This document shows positions 9,001 through 15,069 of a stretch of 64,000 bases of DNA, in pieces. The stretch covers positions 1 to 64,000 of the forward strand of contig SBGU01000040.1 of the NCBI GenBank assembly GCA_006226495.1, in the 5' to 3' direction. The stretch's first letter is position 1. Every line of letters starts with the position of its first letter. The position numbers and the translations under genes are program-made. The DNA comes from Alphaproteobacteria bacterium. GTDB taxonomy: Bacteria > Pseudomonadota > Alphaproteobacteria > Sphingomonadales > Kordiimonadaceae. Below the pieces are notes generated by a model that was given only the letters and a program-made list of their open reading frames with translations, had not been told where the DNA came from and ran no database searches.

Positions 9001-11328
9001 ACCAACGACAGCCCGGTCATCAGCGGCACCTTCACGGGGTCGGTGAGCGAAGGCAATGTGGGTGACAGTGCGGTCACCACGTCGGGCAGCATCAGCATTT
9101 CGGATGCCGATGCGGATGATAATCCAAGCTTCGAAAATGTTGCATCGACAACAGGTGACAACGGCTTCGGCAGCTTCCGCCTGTCGGGTGGCACCTGGAC
9201 CTATGTGCTGGACCAGTCTGCCGTCCAGTCGCTGGGCGCAGGGGAAACCGCGACCGACCGCATCACCTTCACCGCCACTGACGGCAGCACCCGCACGGTG
9301 CGGGTCACTATCACCGGCACCGACGATGCCGCCGTTGTTTCGGGCGACACCACGGGTGACGTTCGGTCCGGTTCAGCAACCGGCGGAACCGTCTCCACCT
9401 CCGGCACCCTGGAGATTTCCGACCCCGATGACAGCCCGAGCTTCCCGGATGTGGCAGCGACCGCCGGCGACAACGGCTACGGCAGCTTCAGCATGTCGGA
9501 CGGCACCTGGACCTATGTGGTGGACAATGACGCCACGGCGGCGCTGGATGACGGCGAAACCGTAACCGATACCTTCACCTTCACGGCATCCGACGGTACC
9601 ACGCAGGTGGTGACCATCACCATCGAAGGCGTCGACGACAGGCCGGTTGTTACCGGCAGTTGGACCGGCGAGGTGACCGAAGGCAACGAAGGCGATGCAG
9701 ACGTTTCGACCAGCGGCACCGTCGCAATTTCCGACCCGGACAGCGGCGACAGCCCGACCTTCGAAGATGTTGCCGCCACAACGGGCGACAACGGCTTCGG
9801 CAGCTTCAGCCTGACGGACGGCATCTGGACCTATGTGCTTGACCAGTCTGCGGTACAGTCGCTTGCGGCGGGCGAAACCGCGCTTGACAGCATCACCTTC
9901 ACCGCCACCGATGGCACGACCCAGGAAATTGTTGTCACCATTACCGGCACGGACGATGCGCCGGTGGTGACCGGCACCTTCACCGGCACCGTTTCCGAAG
10001 GCGATGCCGGCGATACGTCCAGCACCAGCGGCAGCATCACGATCAGCGATGCCGACGGCAGCCCGTCCTTCGCGGATGTTGCAGCCACAGCGGGCAGCAA
10101 CGGTTTTGGCAGCTTCAGCCTGACGGACGGCACCTGGACCTATGTGCTGGATCAATCGGCGGCCCAGTCGCTTGACGAAGGCGACAGCGTCACCGACAGC
10201 ATCACCTTCACGGCGTCGGATGGCACCAGCAAGACCATCGTGGTCACGATCGAGGGCACCAACGACGCCCCGACCGCCAGCGGCAGCCTGTCTGGCGCCG
10301 ACGCCACCGAAGACACGGCCTTCAGCTTCACCCTGCCGTCTGGCACCTTCAGCGACGCGGATGCCGGCGACAGCCTGACCATCAGCGCGCGCCTGGCGGG
10401 GGGTGGCAGCCTGCCGTCCTGGCTCAGCTTCAATGGCACCACCGGGGTGCTGAGCGGTACCCCCACGAATATCGACAGCGACCAGACCCTGACGGTCGAG
10501 TTCGTGGCAACCGACAGCCATGGCGCCACCGCAACAGTCAGCATGACCCTGACAGTCGAGGCGACCATTGTGGTTCCGCCGACAACGCCGACGACACCGA
10601 CAACACCCACCACGCCGACGACGCCCACAACGCCCACAACCCCGACAACGGGTTCTGGCACCGGCAACAGCGGCACCCCGATCAGTGATGCCATCAATGG
10701 CGGCAATGGCTCGGGCACGGGTGGCGGCTCGTCCTCCGGCAGTGGCGGCAGCGGTGGTGGCACCATTGTGCTTGGCGATACCGGCGGCAGCAGTGGCAAC
10801 AGCACGCCGATCGTGACCGTCGTCACAGGCCAACTCGGCAATACCAGCGTGATCGCCAACAGCGGCACACCGGTATCGACCTCGATCACGGTCATCAGCA
10901 CGTCCGACAGTGCCTCGTCCACCAGCTTCAGCCTCGGTGGCGGCCTGGGTGGCAGCATCAGCGGGTCGGCCGGCTTTGGCGGCGGTCTTGGCGGCTTCTT
11001 CGGCCTCGGCCTCAATGGCGATTTCGGCTCAAGCGGGCTGTTCGGCAATGACACGGTCGTCGGCGCCACCGGAAACGGCAACATCAGCGGCGGCACCGGC
11101 GAAGACGACCTGCAGGAAGGCGACGACACCGAAGCGGAAGACGATGGCGAAGCCACGGTCGCTGAAGCCGATATGGCGGACCTGCCCACGGATGCCGACT
11201 TTGCCGAGTGGGTGGCCCTGCCGCGGCTCAGCTTCACAGAACAACTTGCCCAAGCCGCCAATGGCTTTGGCAAGACCCAGTCCAACCTCGCCCTGGCGCT
11301 GATGCAACATCGGCCTCCTGCAGCGTAA
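1..11328 (+). CDS. Giant repetitive cell-surface or secreted protein (adhesin-like), 5' end outside window
   Basis: The frame is open from base 1 and the first in-window start-like codon lies inside a repeat module, so the true N-terminus is upstream; at least 3775 residues are present. Order: end of a cadherin-like module; five FG-GAP/VCBS-type blades with calcium-binding DxDxDGD loops (about nt 211-1074); 15 cadherin-like modules each opening with an NDxP motif (nt 1102-7734); eight VCBS repeats of about 100 residues (nt 7735-10257); one dystroglycan-type cadherin-like domain (nt 10258-10560); a Thr-Thr-Pro linker; a Gly/Ser-rich region; and an acidic tail ending in an amphipathic stretch with FTEQLAQAANGF. 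Only one cysteine was noticed (nt about 5380). Such proteins act outside the cell in adhesion or biofilm formation. The four genes that follow resemble a dedicated export path. No RTX nonapeptide array is seen, so the substrate signal is probably not the usual type I one. Function is inferred from architecture. Confidence 0.9.
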   Translation, partial: VTYGGVTIGTATGGNGANLSVTLNANATSAAIEALIENLTYANSSDDPTANRSLSILVTDADGGSNGQSLSWEQQTDSNNPLDAFQISSGYSSVAFIDLDGDGDLDIMAGSYSSGELVYYRNEGTSSAPVFVEYQVDDTNPMNNVAVGNYAAPAFVDIDNDGDYDLFTGIDSGLVRFYRNTGDNMNPVFEEDAANNPMNLSPSGSYSAPVFADLDNDGDFDLVLGFNNGLQYYRNDGTASSASFVHVDSATDVTSPFYGLTFAGNTFAAPAIGDFDGDGDLDIVVGTYSGALRYFENTGSASAPAFTELENGDNPLNGINVGSNMVRLGSGDFDGDGDIELVTGMSSGYFGWYNNTSVTNTVPISVTAVNDAPTLTATGATVELTEGDSAVPVFSASSASTVESGQTFTGFSLTVTNVDGTDSETLTIDGTTIDLTDTNTGTTSGNSLTYSVSVSNGTATVTLTNGSLDATGLEGVIDAITYGNTSDDPTSSGDDRTISITVITDDGGTANGGVDTANPGISATVTMQPVNDDPSATGLPTTLTVLEETSSALDLSGISFSDVDIQSGTVTLTLSVDTGTIGLANPAPDNLTATGHATGTITLTGTIADLENYLDTATNTTYTGATDVTGTAAATLTISISDNGNTGTGGGTTIELGTVNLDITNVNDVPVLTAPSSAASFTEGSGTPVVIDSAITVTDVDTTTLASATVSITGNFQSGNDTLAFANTSGMGNISGSYNASTGVLTLTSSGATATLAQWQAALRAVTFENDSDDPSASGGADREISFVLNDGTDSSTAVTQTVDISIMNDAPTSSTTGADPAFTEGDSAVSLFSNTTSSTVDSNQALTGFVITITNVDDGAGETLTVDGKSIALNDGDEDMTTDNGLDYVISFSGTTATITFDQGNLAAATFNNIVDAITYQNTSDDPTSTGTTRVITISGLTDDGGTDNSGSDTQSSNTGSSTVTITPVNDAPVVEATGSALDYTENDSATVIDSTITVSDADNATLASATVSITGNFASGEDVLAFTNDSATMGNITASYDSGTGVLSLSSDGATATAAEWQAALRAVTYANSSDSPSTSDRTISFVVNDGTADSSAVTQTVSVTAINDEPTLTATGSNPTFTENGSAVALFTDAAADAIETGQTFLSMTITVTNVTSGSDEYLRIDGTYIQLTDGNSSSTLSNDHTYAVSVTGTTATITITGGFSGSDAETMIEDMRYLNGADDPTSAASTRVVTITSLQDAGGTNVSGDDDTVSLNIASTVTISAVNDAPSATGVPSSLTMIEETASDLDLSAMTLSDVDAQSGELTLTLTASTGTMAASDGDGVTVGGSGTGTLTLTGTLADLNTYIDTASNIQYTGATDVSGDSAASIDVTLNDGGNTGTGGGTDVDLSTIDLDITDVNDAPTLTATTANPTFTEGGSAVTLFSDAAADAIESGQSFASITFTVSNVTDSTNEYLQLDGTYIELSDSNSGSTLSNDIGYEVSVTDGTATVTLTGTMSGSDVQTIINAARYLNGADDPTSEHGTRVVTITSLQDTGGTTLEGDEDTASLNIASTVTIAAVNDDPSATGVPSDLTAIEETAGDLDLSAITLSDVDAQSGDMTLTLTASTGTLAASDTDGVVVGGSGTGTLTLTGTLSELNAYIATSTNVQYTGATDVSGSDAATVTVTINDGGNTGTGGGDDVELGTINLDITDVNDAPELTATAADPTFTEGGTAVAIFTDAAIDTGESSQVVDSITITISNVTNGSSEVIMLDGTEVSLTAGTGLTIDNDLDYTVTVTDGTATIVLDCGGSSASEVQDIINALTYSNSANDPTSSSTTRTITITSITDAGGVANSGVDTTSLSVASTVTITPVNDAPSLTITAANPNYTEGDATTAIFTNATASTIESGQTFSGFVFTLTNVGNGGDEYIDLDGTSIAMEDGSGTTSDSGLSYSVSVTSGTATVTITGGDLSASAFESLIEGMSYSNTSDDPTTDDRVLTITSATDSGGTTNSGSDTATLSLSSTIGVNAVNDDPSSQGLPGDVTVYEDTASNLDLSALNLSDVDAQSGSVTLTLTASAGTMSASSGGGVTISGSGTETLTLTGTVANINTFIDTASNIKYTGEANVSGNNVATLTVVINDGGNTGSGGGGDVSLGTVNIDITDVNDEPTLTATGSNPSFTENGSAVTLFSGATPSTYESGQTFTGFTITVTGVSDGSAEKFGLDGSSITLTSGQSGTTGTNGLSYSVALSGTTATITVSNGGLSVANLTTLINGLSYQNTSDNPTVSGGRVVTITSLTDSGGTANGGDNTASLSISSTVGLIAVNDAAVLSSPASGISYTENASATAIHSGATLTDVDNSTLSSATVSITGNFATGEDVLAFTNTSGMGNITGSYEASTGVLTLTSSGATATVAEWQAAIRAVTYANSSDNPATGDRTVSFVVNDGTANSTAITQTVSISAVNDAPTATGVPSDVTVTEDVASNFDLSAISFADLDTSGNVTVTLTADAGTFAASSGGSVTVGGSGSGTLTLSGTVANINSYLDTAANIQYTSASNAEGDNAATATLTINDGEGSGDVDLGTINIDITAVDDAPVVGGTFTGDVTEGNEGDDAVTATGTISISDVDLSDDPSFADVADTVGDNGYGSFSLTDGTWTYTLDQAAVQDLNADQQVTDTITFTATDGTEQQITITITGTADAPVVSGTFTGDVTEGNEGDDPVTATGTLSISDLDAADSPAFEDVAATAGDNGFGSFSLADGTWTYTLDESAVQDLDAGDEVTDSITYTATDGTEQTITVTITGTNDSSVVSGTFTGSVTEGNVGDVAETASGGLGISDADAGDSPTFEDVAATDGDNGFGSFSLSDGTWTYTLDQSAVQSLAGGEEATDSITFTATDGTEQTITVTIMGTEDSAVVSGSFTGSVTEGDVGDSAVTATGSISIADPDGGSSPSFEDVAATDGDNGFGSFTLVDGTWTYTLDESAVQSLDAGDQVTDTIVFTATDGTEQTITVTITGTNDSPVISGTFTGSVSEGNVGDSAVTTSGSISISDADADDNPSFENVASTTGDNGFGSFRLSGGTWTYVLDQSAVQSLGAGETATDRITFTATDGSTRTVRVTITGTDDAAVVSGDTTGDVRSGSATGGTVSTSGTLEISDPDDSPSFPDVAATAGDNGYGSFSMSDGTWTYVVDNDATAALDDGETVTDTFTFTASDGTTQVVTITIEGVDDRPVVTGSWTGEVTEGNEGDADVSTSGTVAISDPDSGDSPTFEDVAATTGDNGFGSFSLTDGIWTYVLDQSAVQSLAAGETALDSITFTATDGTTQEIVVTITGTDDAPVVTGTFTGTVSEGDAGDTSSTSGSITISDADGSPSFADVAATAGSNGFGSFSLTDGTWTYVLDQSAAQSLDEGDSVTDSITFTASDGTSKTIVVTIEGTNDAPTASGSLSGADATEDTAFSFTLPSGTFSDADAGDSLTISARLAGGGSLPSWLSFNGTTGVLSGTPTNIDSDQTLTVEFVATDSHGATATVSMTLTVEATIVVPPTTPTTPTTPTTPTTPTTPTTPTTGSGTGNSGTPISDAINGGNGSGTGGGSSSGSGGSGGGTIVLGDTGGSSGNSTPIVTVVTGQLGNTSVIANSGTPVSTSITVISTSDSASSTSFSLGGGLGGSISGSAGFGGGLGGFFGLGLNGDFGSSGLFGNDTVVGATGNGNISGGTGEDDLQEGDDTEAEDDGEATVAEADMADLPTDADFAEWVALPRLSFTEQLAQAANGFGKTQSNLALALMQHRPPAA
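211..1074 (+). repeat. Five FG-GAP/VCBS-like beta-propeller blades
   Basis: Five blades of about 45-60 residues share a core of Ala-Pro or Val-Ala, hydrophobic residues, then D-[LIF]-D-[GN]-D-G-D and a hydrophobic-G strand, followed by a YYRN/YFEN/WYNN turn. The acidic loops are the classic calcium site of FG-GAP repeats. The block sits inside a cadherin-like module: sequence before it ends in TDADGGSNG, where other modules continue into the last strand, and that last strand (PISVTAVNDAP) comes only after the blades. Confidence 0.8.
1102..7734 (+). repeat. Fifteen cadherin-like modules of three sequence types
   Basis: Modules of about 110-160 residues each start at [AVIPD]-[VIM]-N-D-x-[PA]. 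Type A (seven copies) has the signature FTEG-SAV-LF then ESGQTF; type B (five copies) has P-S-x-L/V-T-x-E-E/D-T followed by LDLS; type C (three copies) has a YTEN/FTEG start and an ATVSITGNF strand. The order is A B C A C A B A B A A B A C B. Copies are diverged in DNA, which argues against very recent tandem expansion. The fold is a calcium-stabilised beta sandwich in known relatives. Confidence 0.75.
7735..10257 (+). repeat. Eight tandem VCBS repeats
   Basis: Eight units of about 100 residues each carry FTG-[DS]-V-[TS]-EG, then a SGxxxISD strand, a DVA-T-GDNGFGSFSL segment and a GTWTY-LD turn, ending in TFTA-DGT and a V-T-ITGT strand. The sixth unit is the most diverged and lacks the usual EGN motif. 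VCBS repeats are known from large Vibrio, Colwellia, Bradyrhizobium and Shewanella surface proteins. Confidence 0.85.
10575..10650 (+). repeat. Nine-base tandem repeat coding a Thr-Thr-Pro linker
   Basis: About eight copies of a nine-base unit (ACA/ACG-ACG/ACA/ACC-CCG/CCA/CCC) encode (TTP)n. Synonymous codons vary between units, so the run is old or held by selection. Such Pro/Thr linkers commonly form extended spacers between a folded region and a wall- or membrane-proximal part. The repeat could change in number by slippage. Confidence 0.85.
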
Positions 11329-11367
11329 GTTATTTGAAACCATGAATTTTATCGGGATGCGCAACCT

Positions 11368-12909
11368 ATGACGAACCAAGTCGGGAAAAACCAGATGAAG
11401 CACCGCATACTGCCGATCCTATTGATGTCGACCTTTCTGGTCACCGGCTGCGCGGTCAAGCCAAAGCCGCTGACCGACGCCGACAACAGGACCCGTGTCG
11501 AAGCCGACCTTGATGCACTGTTCCAGGACCAGGAAAAGATCAGCGGCCCCCTGAGCCTGGAAGACGCCATCGCCCGCGCGCTGAAGTACAACCTGGACCA
11601 GCGGCTCAAGCTGATGGAAACCGCCGTTGCCATGGGCCAGCTTGATGTCGCGAGCATGAGCCTGCTGCCAGATGTGGTGGCTCGTGCCGGCATCTCCAGC
11701 CGCAGCAACCCGGACAGCACATTCAACGAAGCCAAAACCTCGACCTCGACCAGTTCGGACCAGACGGTCAAGACCGGCGACCTGTCGGTAAGCTGGAACA
11801 TCCTGGATTTCGCCATCGGCTATGTCCGGGCGCACCAGCAGGCAGACATGGCCCTGATCACGCAGGAGCGCCGCCGCGGCGTCATCCACAACGTAGTGAA
11901 CGATACCCGCCGCGCCTATTGGCGCGCTGCGGCTGCGGAACGGTCGCTGGTACGGATCGACCCGGTCCTGAAACGTGTGAAGGCCGCGCTTGAGCAGTCG
12001 CAAAAGCAGGTTGAAGAAAATGTCGGCGCCCCGCTTGACGCCCTGACCTACCAGCAGGACCTGCTTCTGACCCTGCGCGAACTTGAAACCCGCCGCCGGC
12101 AACTGCAGGAAGCGCGCACCGAACTGGCTGCGCTCATCAACGTGCACCCGGGCAGCGATTTCAGCCTCGCCGCCTCCACAAGGCCGATCCCCAGCAAGGA
12201 ACTGGCCCTGCCCTACGACCTGGACAAGCTGGAGGTCGAGGCCCTGAAAAACCGTTCGGAACTCAGGGAAGAAGCCTATCAGTTGCGCGTCTACCAGCGT
12301 GATGCCAAGATCGCCATCATGAGGATGCTGCCGGGTATCAACCTGTCTGCCGGTATCAATTACACCAGCGACAGCTACAAGCTGAACGACAACTGGTACG
12401 ACGGCGCCGCGCGCCTGTCCTGGAACCTGATGCAGGTGGTGCGCGCACCCGCGGACAAGCGGCTGGCCAATGCCCAGATCGACCTGTCGGAAGTGCGCCG
12501 CCTTGCGCTCAGCATGGCGGTCATCAGCCAGGTCAATATCGCCAAACTGCGCTTCGAACATGCCAAGGTCGACTATCAACTGGCAGACCGCATCGCGACC
12601 GTGCAGGGCAAAATTCTGGAACGGCTCAGCGCCGGTCGCCAGGCCAACACGGTTGGTGAAGGACAGGAAATCCGCGGCGAGGTAAGGTCGCTGCTGTCCG
12701 ATTTGCAGCGTGACATGGCCTATGCCGACCTGCAGGCCGCCTATGGCCGCATCTTTGCCTCCATCGGCGCCGACCCGCTGCCGGAATCGGTTCCGGACAC
12801 GTCGCTTGGCAGTCTTTCCGATGCCGTCGGATCGGTCTTGGCAAAATGGGACGGGGGGCAGTATGATTCCCCGAAACGTGTTCCAGAGGAAGTTGCCGTA
12901 TCCCGATGA
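11368..12909 (+). CDS. TolC-family outer-membrane lipoprotein
   Basis: The 513-residue protein has a lipoprotein signal with lipobox LVTGC, followed by long helical segments and two repeats typical of outer-membrane efflux proteins (SLEDAIARALKYNLD near residue 65 is the start of the first OEP repeat). It should form the outer-membrane channel of the export path built by the three following genes. The start at 11368 gives nine extra residues before the hydrophobic signal; ATG 11395 would place the signal at the very N-terminus and is equally plausible, both having a weak GGGA upstream. Its TGA overlaps the ATG of the next gene, so the two are likely translated together. Some TolC-like factors serve RND pumps, but no RND gene is present. 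Confidence 0.85.
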   Translation: MTNQVGKNQMKHRILPILLMSTFLVTGCAVKPKPLTDADNRTRVEADLDALFQDQEKISGPLSLEDAIARALKYNLDQRLKLMETAVAMGQLDVASMSLLPDVVARAGISSRSNPDSTFNEAKTSTSTSSDQTVKTGDLSVSWNILDFAIGYVRAHQQADMALITQERRRGVIHNVVNDTRRAYWRAAAAERSLVRIDPVLKRVKAALEQSQKQVEENVGAPLDALTYQQDLLLTLRELETRRRQLQEARTELAALINVHPGSDFSLAASTRPIPSKELALPYDLDKLEVEALKNRSELREEAYQLRVYQRDAKIAIMRMLPGINLSAGINYTSDSYKLNDNWYDGAARLSWNLMQVVRAPADKRLANAQIDLSEVRRLALSMAVISQVNIAKLRFEHAKVDYQLADRIATVQGKILERLSAGRQANTVGEGQEIRGEVRSLLSDLQRDMAYADLQAAYGRIFASIGADPLPESVPDTSLGSLSDAVGSVLAKWDGGQYDSPKRVPEEVAVSR

Positions 12910-13676
12910 GACGATCTGTTTTCCTGTCAATTCTGCGGCGGGGGCCAGCCTCCGCCGCACTGTTCTTTCTGGCCCCTGCCGTATGGGCGCAGGACACCGC
13001 GGTTGATGCCCCCGGCTTTGAAGCCCGCGCGCTGGTGACCACCGGCGACTGGGCCGTTCTGTCCAGCCAGATTCTGGCGCCGATTGCCGCCATGCCGAAA
13101 CAGCCCGGTGCCAGCTTCCGGGCCGGCGACGTGCTTGTGACCCTGAACTGCGACGATTATGCCGCCGAACGCGCAGCCGGCCAGGCCGAGGTCCGGCAGG
13201 CAAAAGCGCAGTTGCAGGCGCAGGAGCGGCTGTTCGAGCTGCAATCGGCCGGCAATCTGGATGTGGAAATCGCCCGCGCCGCGCTGGACCGGGCCGAAGC
13301 CAACCTGAAACTGCAGGATGTACGGCTGGACCGCTGCACGGTAACGGCCCCCTATGACGGCGCCGTGGTGCGCTGGGCCGCACAGCCACACCAGACCGTG
13401 TCGGTTGGCAATGAACTGATCGAGATTGTCGGCACCGGCGGGCTTGAACTTGAACTCATTGTGCCCTCGTCCTGGCTGGCATGGCTCAGGAAAGGCAACC
13501 ATGTCGTCGCCCGTATCGACGAAAATGGCAGCGAGGTTGTAGCCGAAGTGTCGCGACTGAGCGCCCGCATCGATCCTGTGAGCCAGACGATCAAGATTTA
13601 TGCTAAGATCACCGCCGGCAGGGACAAGCTCCTGGCCGGCATGAGCGGCCGTGCAGTCATCAGCCCGGCGCAATAA
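12906..13676 (+). CDS. Periplasmic adaptor (HlyD/RND-type membrane fusion protein)
   Basis: This 256-residue protein has an N-terminal signal segment ending near AVWAQD, then a lipoyl-like half (LAPIAAMPKQPGASFRAGD), a short helical hairpin (about residues 75-135) and a second half with the usual TAPYDGAVVR motif, ending in a beta-barrel domain. It is shorter than typical adaptors, so its hairpin is short. It overlaps the upstream TolC-like gene by 4 bases (ATGA). Predicted role: a periplasmic link between the inner-membrane fusion proteins downstream and the TolC-like channel. Family assignment is clear; the partner assignment is inferred from the operon. Confidence 0.85.
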   Translation: MRRSVFLSILRRGPASAALFFLAPAVWAQDTAVDAPGFEARALVTTGDWAVLSSQILAPIAAMPKQPGASFRAGDVLVTLNCDDYAAERAAGQAEVRQAKAQLQAQERLFELQSAGNLDVEIARAALDRAEANLKLQDVRLDRCTVTAPYDGAVVRWAAQPHQTVSVGNELIEIVGTGGLELELIVPSSWLAWLRKGNHVVARIDENGSEVVAEVSRLSARIDPVSQTIKIYAKITAGRDKLLAGMSGRAVISPAQ

Positions 13677-13691
13677 CAGGTTCGCAATACC

Positions 13692-15065
13692 ATGCATGAC
13701 CCGCGACAAGTGGACCGCAATACCAGGGAGGCCGCAACAGGCAGCATCCTTCTGGGCCTTGGCCGGGCCTTGCGCCATGCCCCGGACCTGACCACCTTCC
13801 GTTTCACCATTGTCTCCGAGCCGCGCCGCCTGATCGCCTACAGGCAGGCGATCCTGATCGAACGCACAGGCGGCACCCTCAAGCTGGCCGCTGTTTCCAA
13901 TGTCGCGACCATCGACCGCAACGCGCCCTTTGTCGTGGTGCTGGAACGCCTGCTGGCGGGCCTCGACAAGACCGGCCATCTGGAAGCTGCCACCACACTC
14001 GACCAGAATGCCCTGTCCGCGCGCGACCGACAGGAATGGCTGGAGTTCCTGGACAGCAGCGTCTATTGGCAGCCGCTTGTGGCGCCTGGCGGCCCTGCCC
14101 TGGGCGGGCTTTTGCTTGTGCGGGCCGAAGCCTGGACGCCGACCGAAGCCGCGCTTATGGATGAAATTGCCGACGCCGGTGCCCATGCCTGGCAGGGCCT
14201 TCTGGAGCGCGGCCAGCGGCGCATCGTTTCCAAACCGAAACTTTCCCGGCGCACCATGCTGATTGCCGGCTGTTCGCTGGTGGTTTTGCTGGCGCTGCCG
14301 GTGCGGCTCAGCACCATTGCGCCCGCCGAAGTGGTCGCACGCGACCCCGCCGTGGTGGCCGCGCCCATGCAGGGCGTCATCCGCGAAGTCCATGTCAAAC
14401 CCAACGCGCAGGTTCGTGCGGGCGACATTCTCTACAGTTTCGAGGATGCAGAGCTGAAAGCCAACGACGCCATGGCACGCCGCGCGGTCGAGGAAGCCGA
14501 GGCCGAACTGAGGCGCGCATCGCAGCAGGCGTTTGGCGACGCCAAGGGCCGGGCCGAAATTGCGCTCCGTCAGGCGCGGCTTGCGCTCAGGCAGGAGCAG
14601 GCCGCCTATGCCGCCTATCAGCTTGGCCAGGTGGAAGTGCGCGCGCCAAACGACGGCATTGCCATCTTCAGCGATGCCAACCAGTGGCGCGGCCGCCCCG
14701 TGACAACCGGGGAACGGGTGATGGCCATCGCAGCACCCGATGCCGCCGAGTTGCAGATCCTGATCCCGGTGTCCGATGCCATCAGCCTCGAACCCGGTGC
14801 CCAGGTGCGCCTGTTCCTGGATGTCGCACCGCTGTCGGCGGTTGACGCAACCCTGTTACGCTCGTCCTATGAGCCGGCCCGCACGCCGGACGGCACCATG
14901 GCCTATCGGGCCGTCGCAGCATTTCCGGAGACCGGAGAAGAGGCAGCCCAACCGCCCCGCATCGGCCTCAAGGGGTCAGCCAAGGTGCTGGGTGAACGTG
15001 TGCCGCTGGTTTTGTTCCTGTTCCGACGGCCTCTGGCGGCCCTTCGCCAGATGGTCGGGTTCTGA
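13692..15065 (+). CDS. GAF-like/HlyD fusion protein of the inner membrane
   Basis: The 457-residue product has no signal peptide. Residues 1-175 look like a cytoplasmic GAF-type sensor fold (a run of strands and helices such as RLIAYRQAILIER and PLVAPGG-LGGLLLVR). One transmembrane segment follows at about 189-210. The periplasmic part is HlyD-like: a lipoyl motif near VVAAPMQGVIREVHVKPN, a charged coiled coil at about 260-310, a second lipoyl half with VEVRAPNDGIAIF, and a beta-barrel region. The gene lies 15 bases after the adaptor gene and 4 bases before the M50 gene. A soluble domain on the cytoplasmic side of an adaptor suggests control of export by a bound ligand or by contact with a partner; this is inference. 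Confidence 0.8.
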   Translation: MHDPRQVDRNTREAATGSILLGLGRALRHAPDLTTFRFTIVSEPRRLIAYRQAILIERTGGTLKLAAVSNVATIDRNAPFVVVLERLLAGLDKTGHLEAATTLDQNALSARDRQEWLEFLDSSVYWQPLVAPGGPALGGLLLVRAEAWTPTEAALMDEIADAGAHAWQGLLERGQRRIVSKPKLSRRTMLIAGCSLVVLLALPVRLSTIAPAEVVARDPAVVAAPMQGVIREVHVKPNAQVRAGDILYSFEDAELKANDAMARRAVEEAEAELRRASQQAFGDAKGRAEIALRQARLALRQEQAAYAAYQLGQVEVRAPNDGIAIFSDANQWRGRPVTTGERVMAIAAPDAAELQILIPVSDAISLEPGAQVRLFLDVAPLSAVDATLLRSSYEPARTPDGTMAYRAVAAFPETGEEAAQPPRIGLKGSAKVLGERVPLVLFLFRRPLAALRQMVGF

Positions 15066-15069
15066 ACCC

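Noticed and set aside
1102-10257. CRISPR-like array
   Set aside because: Repeats are long, coding and diverged, without constant spacers.
14776-15069. Longer N-terminus for the M50 protein
   Set aside because: It would lie wholly inside the GAF-like/HlyD gene; ATG 15070 follows that stop by four bases and gives a sensible N-terminus.
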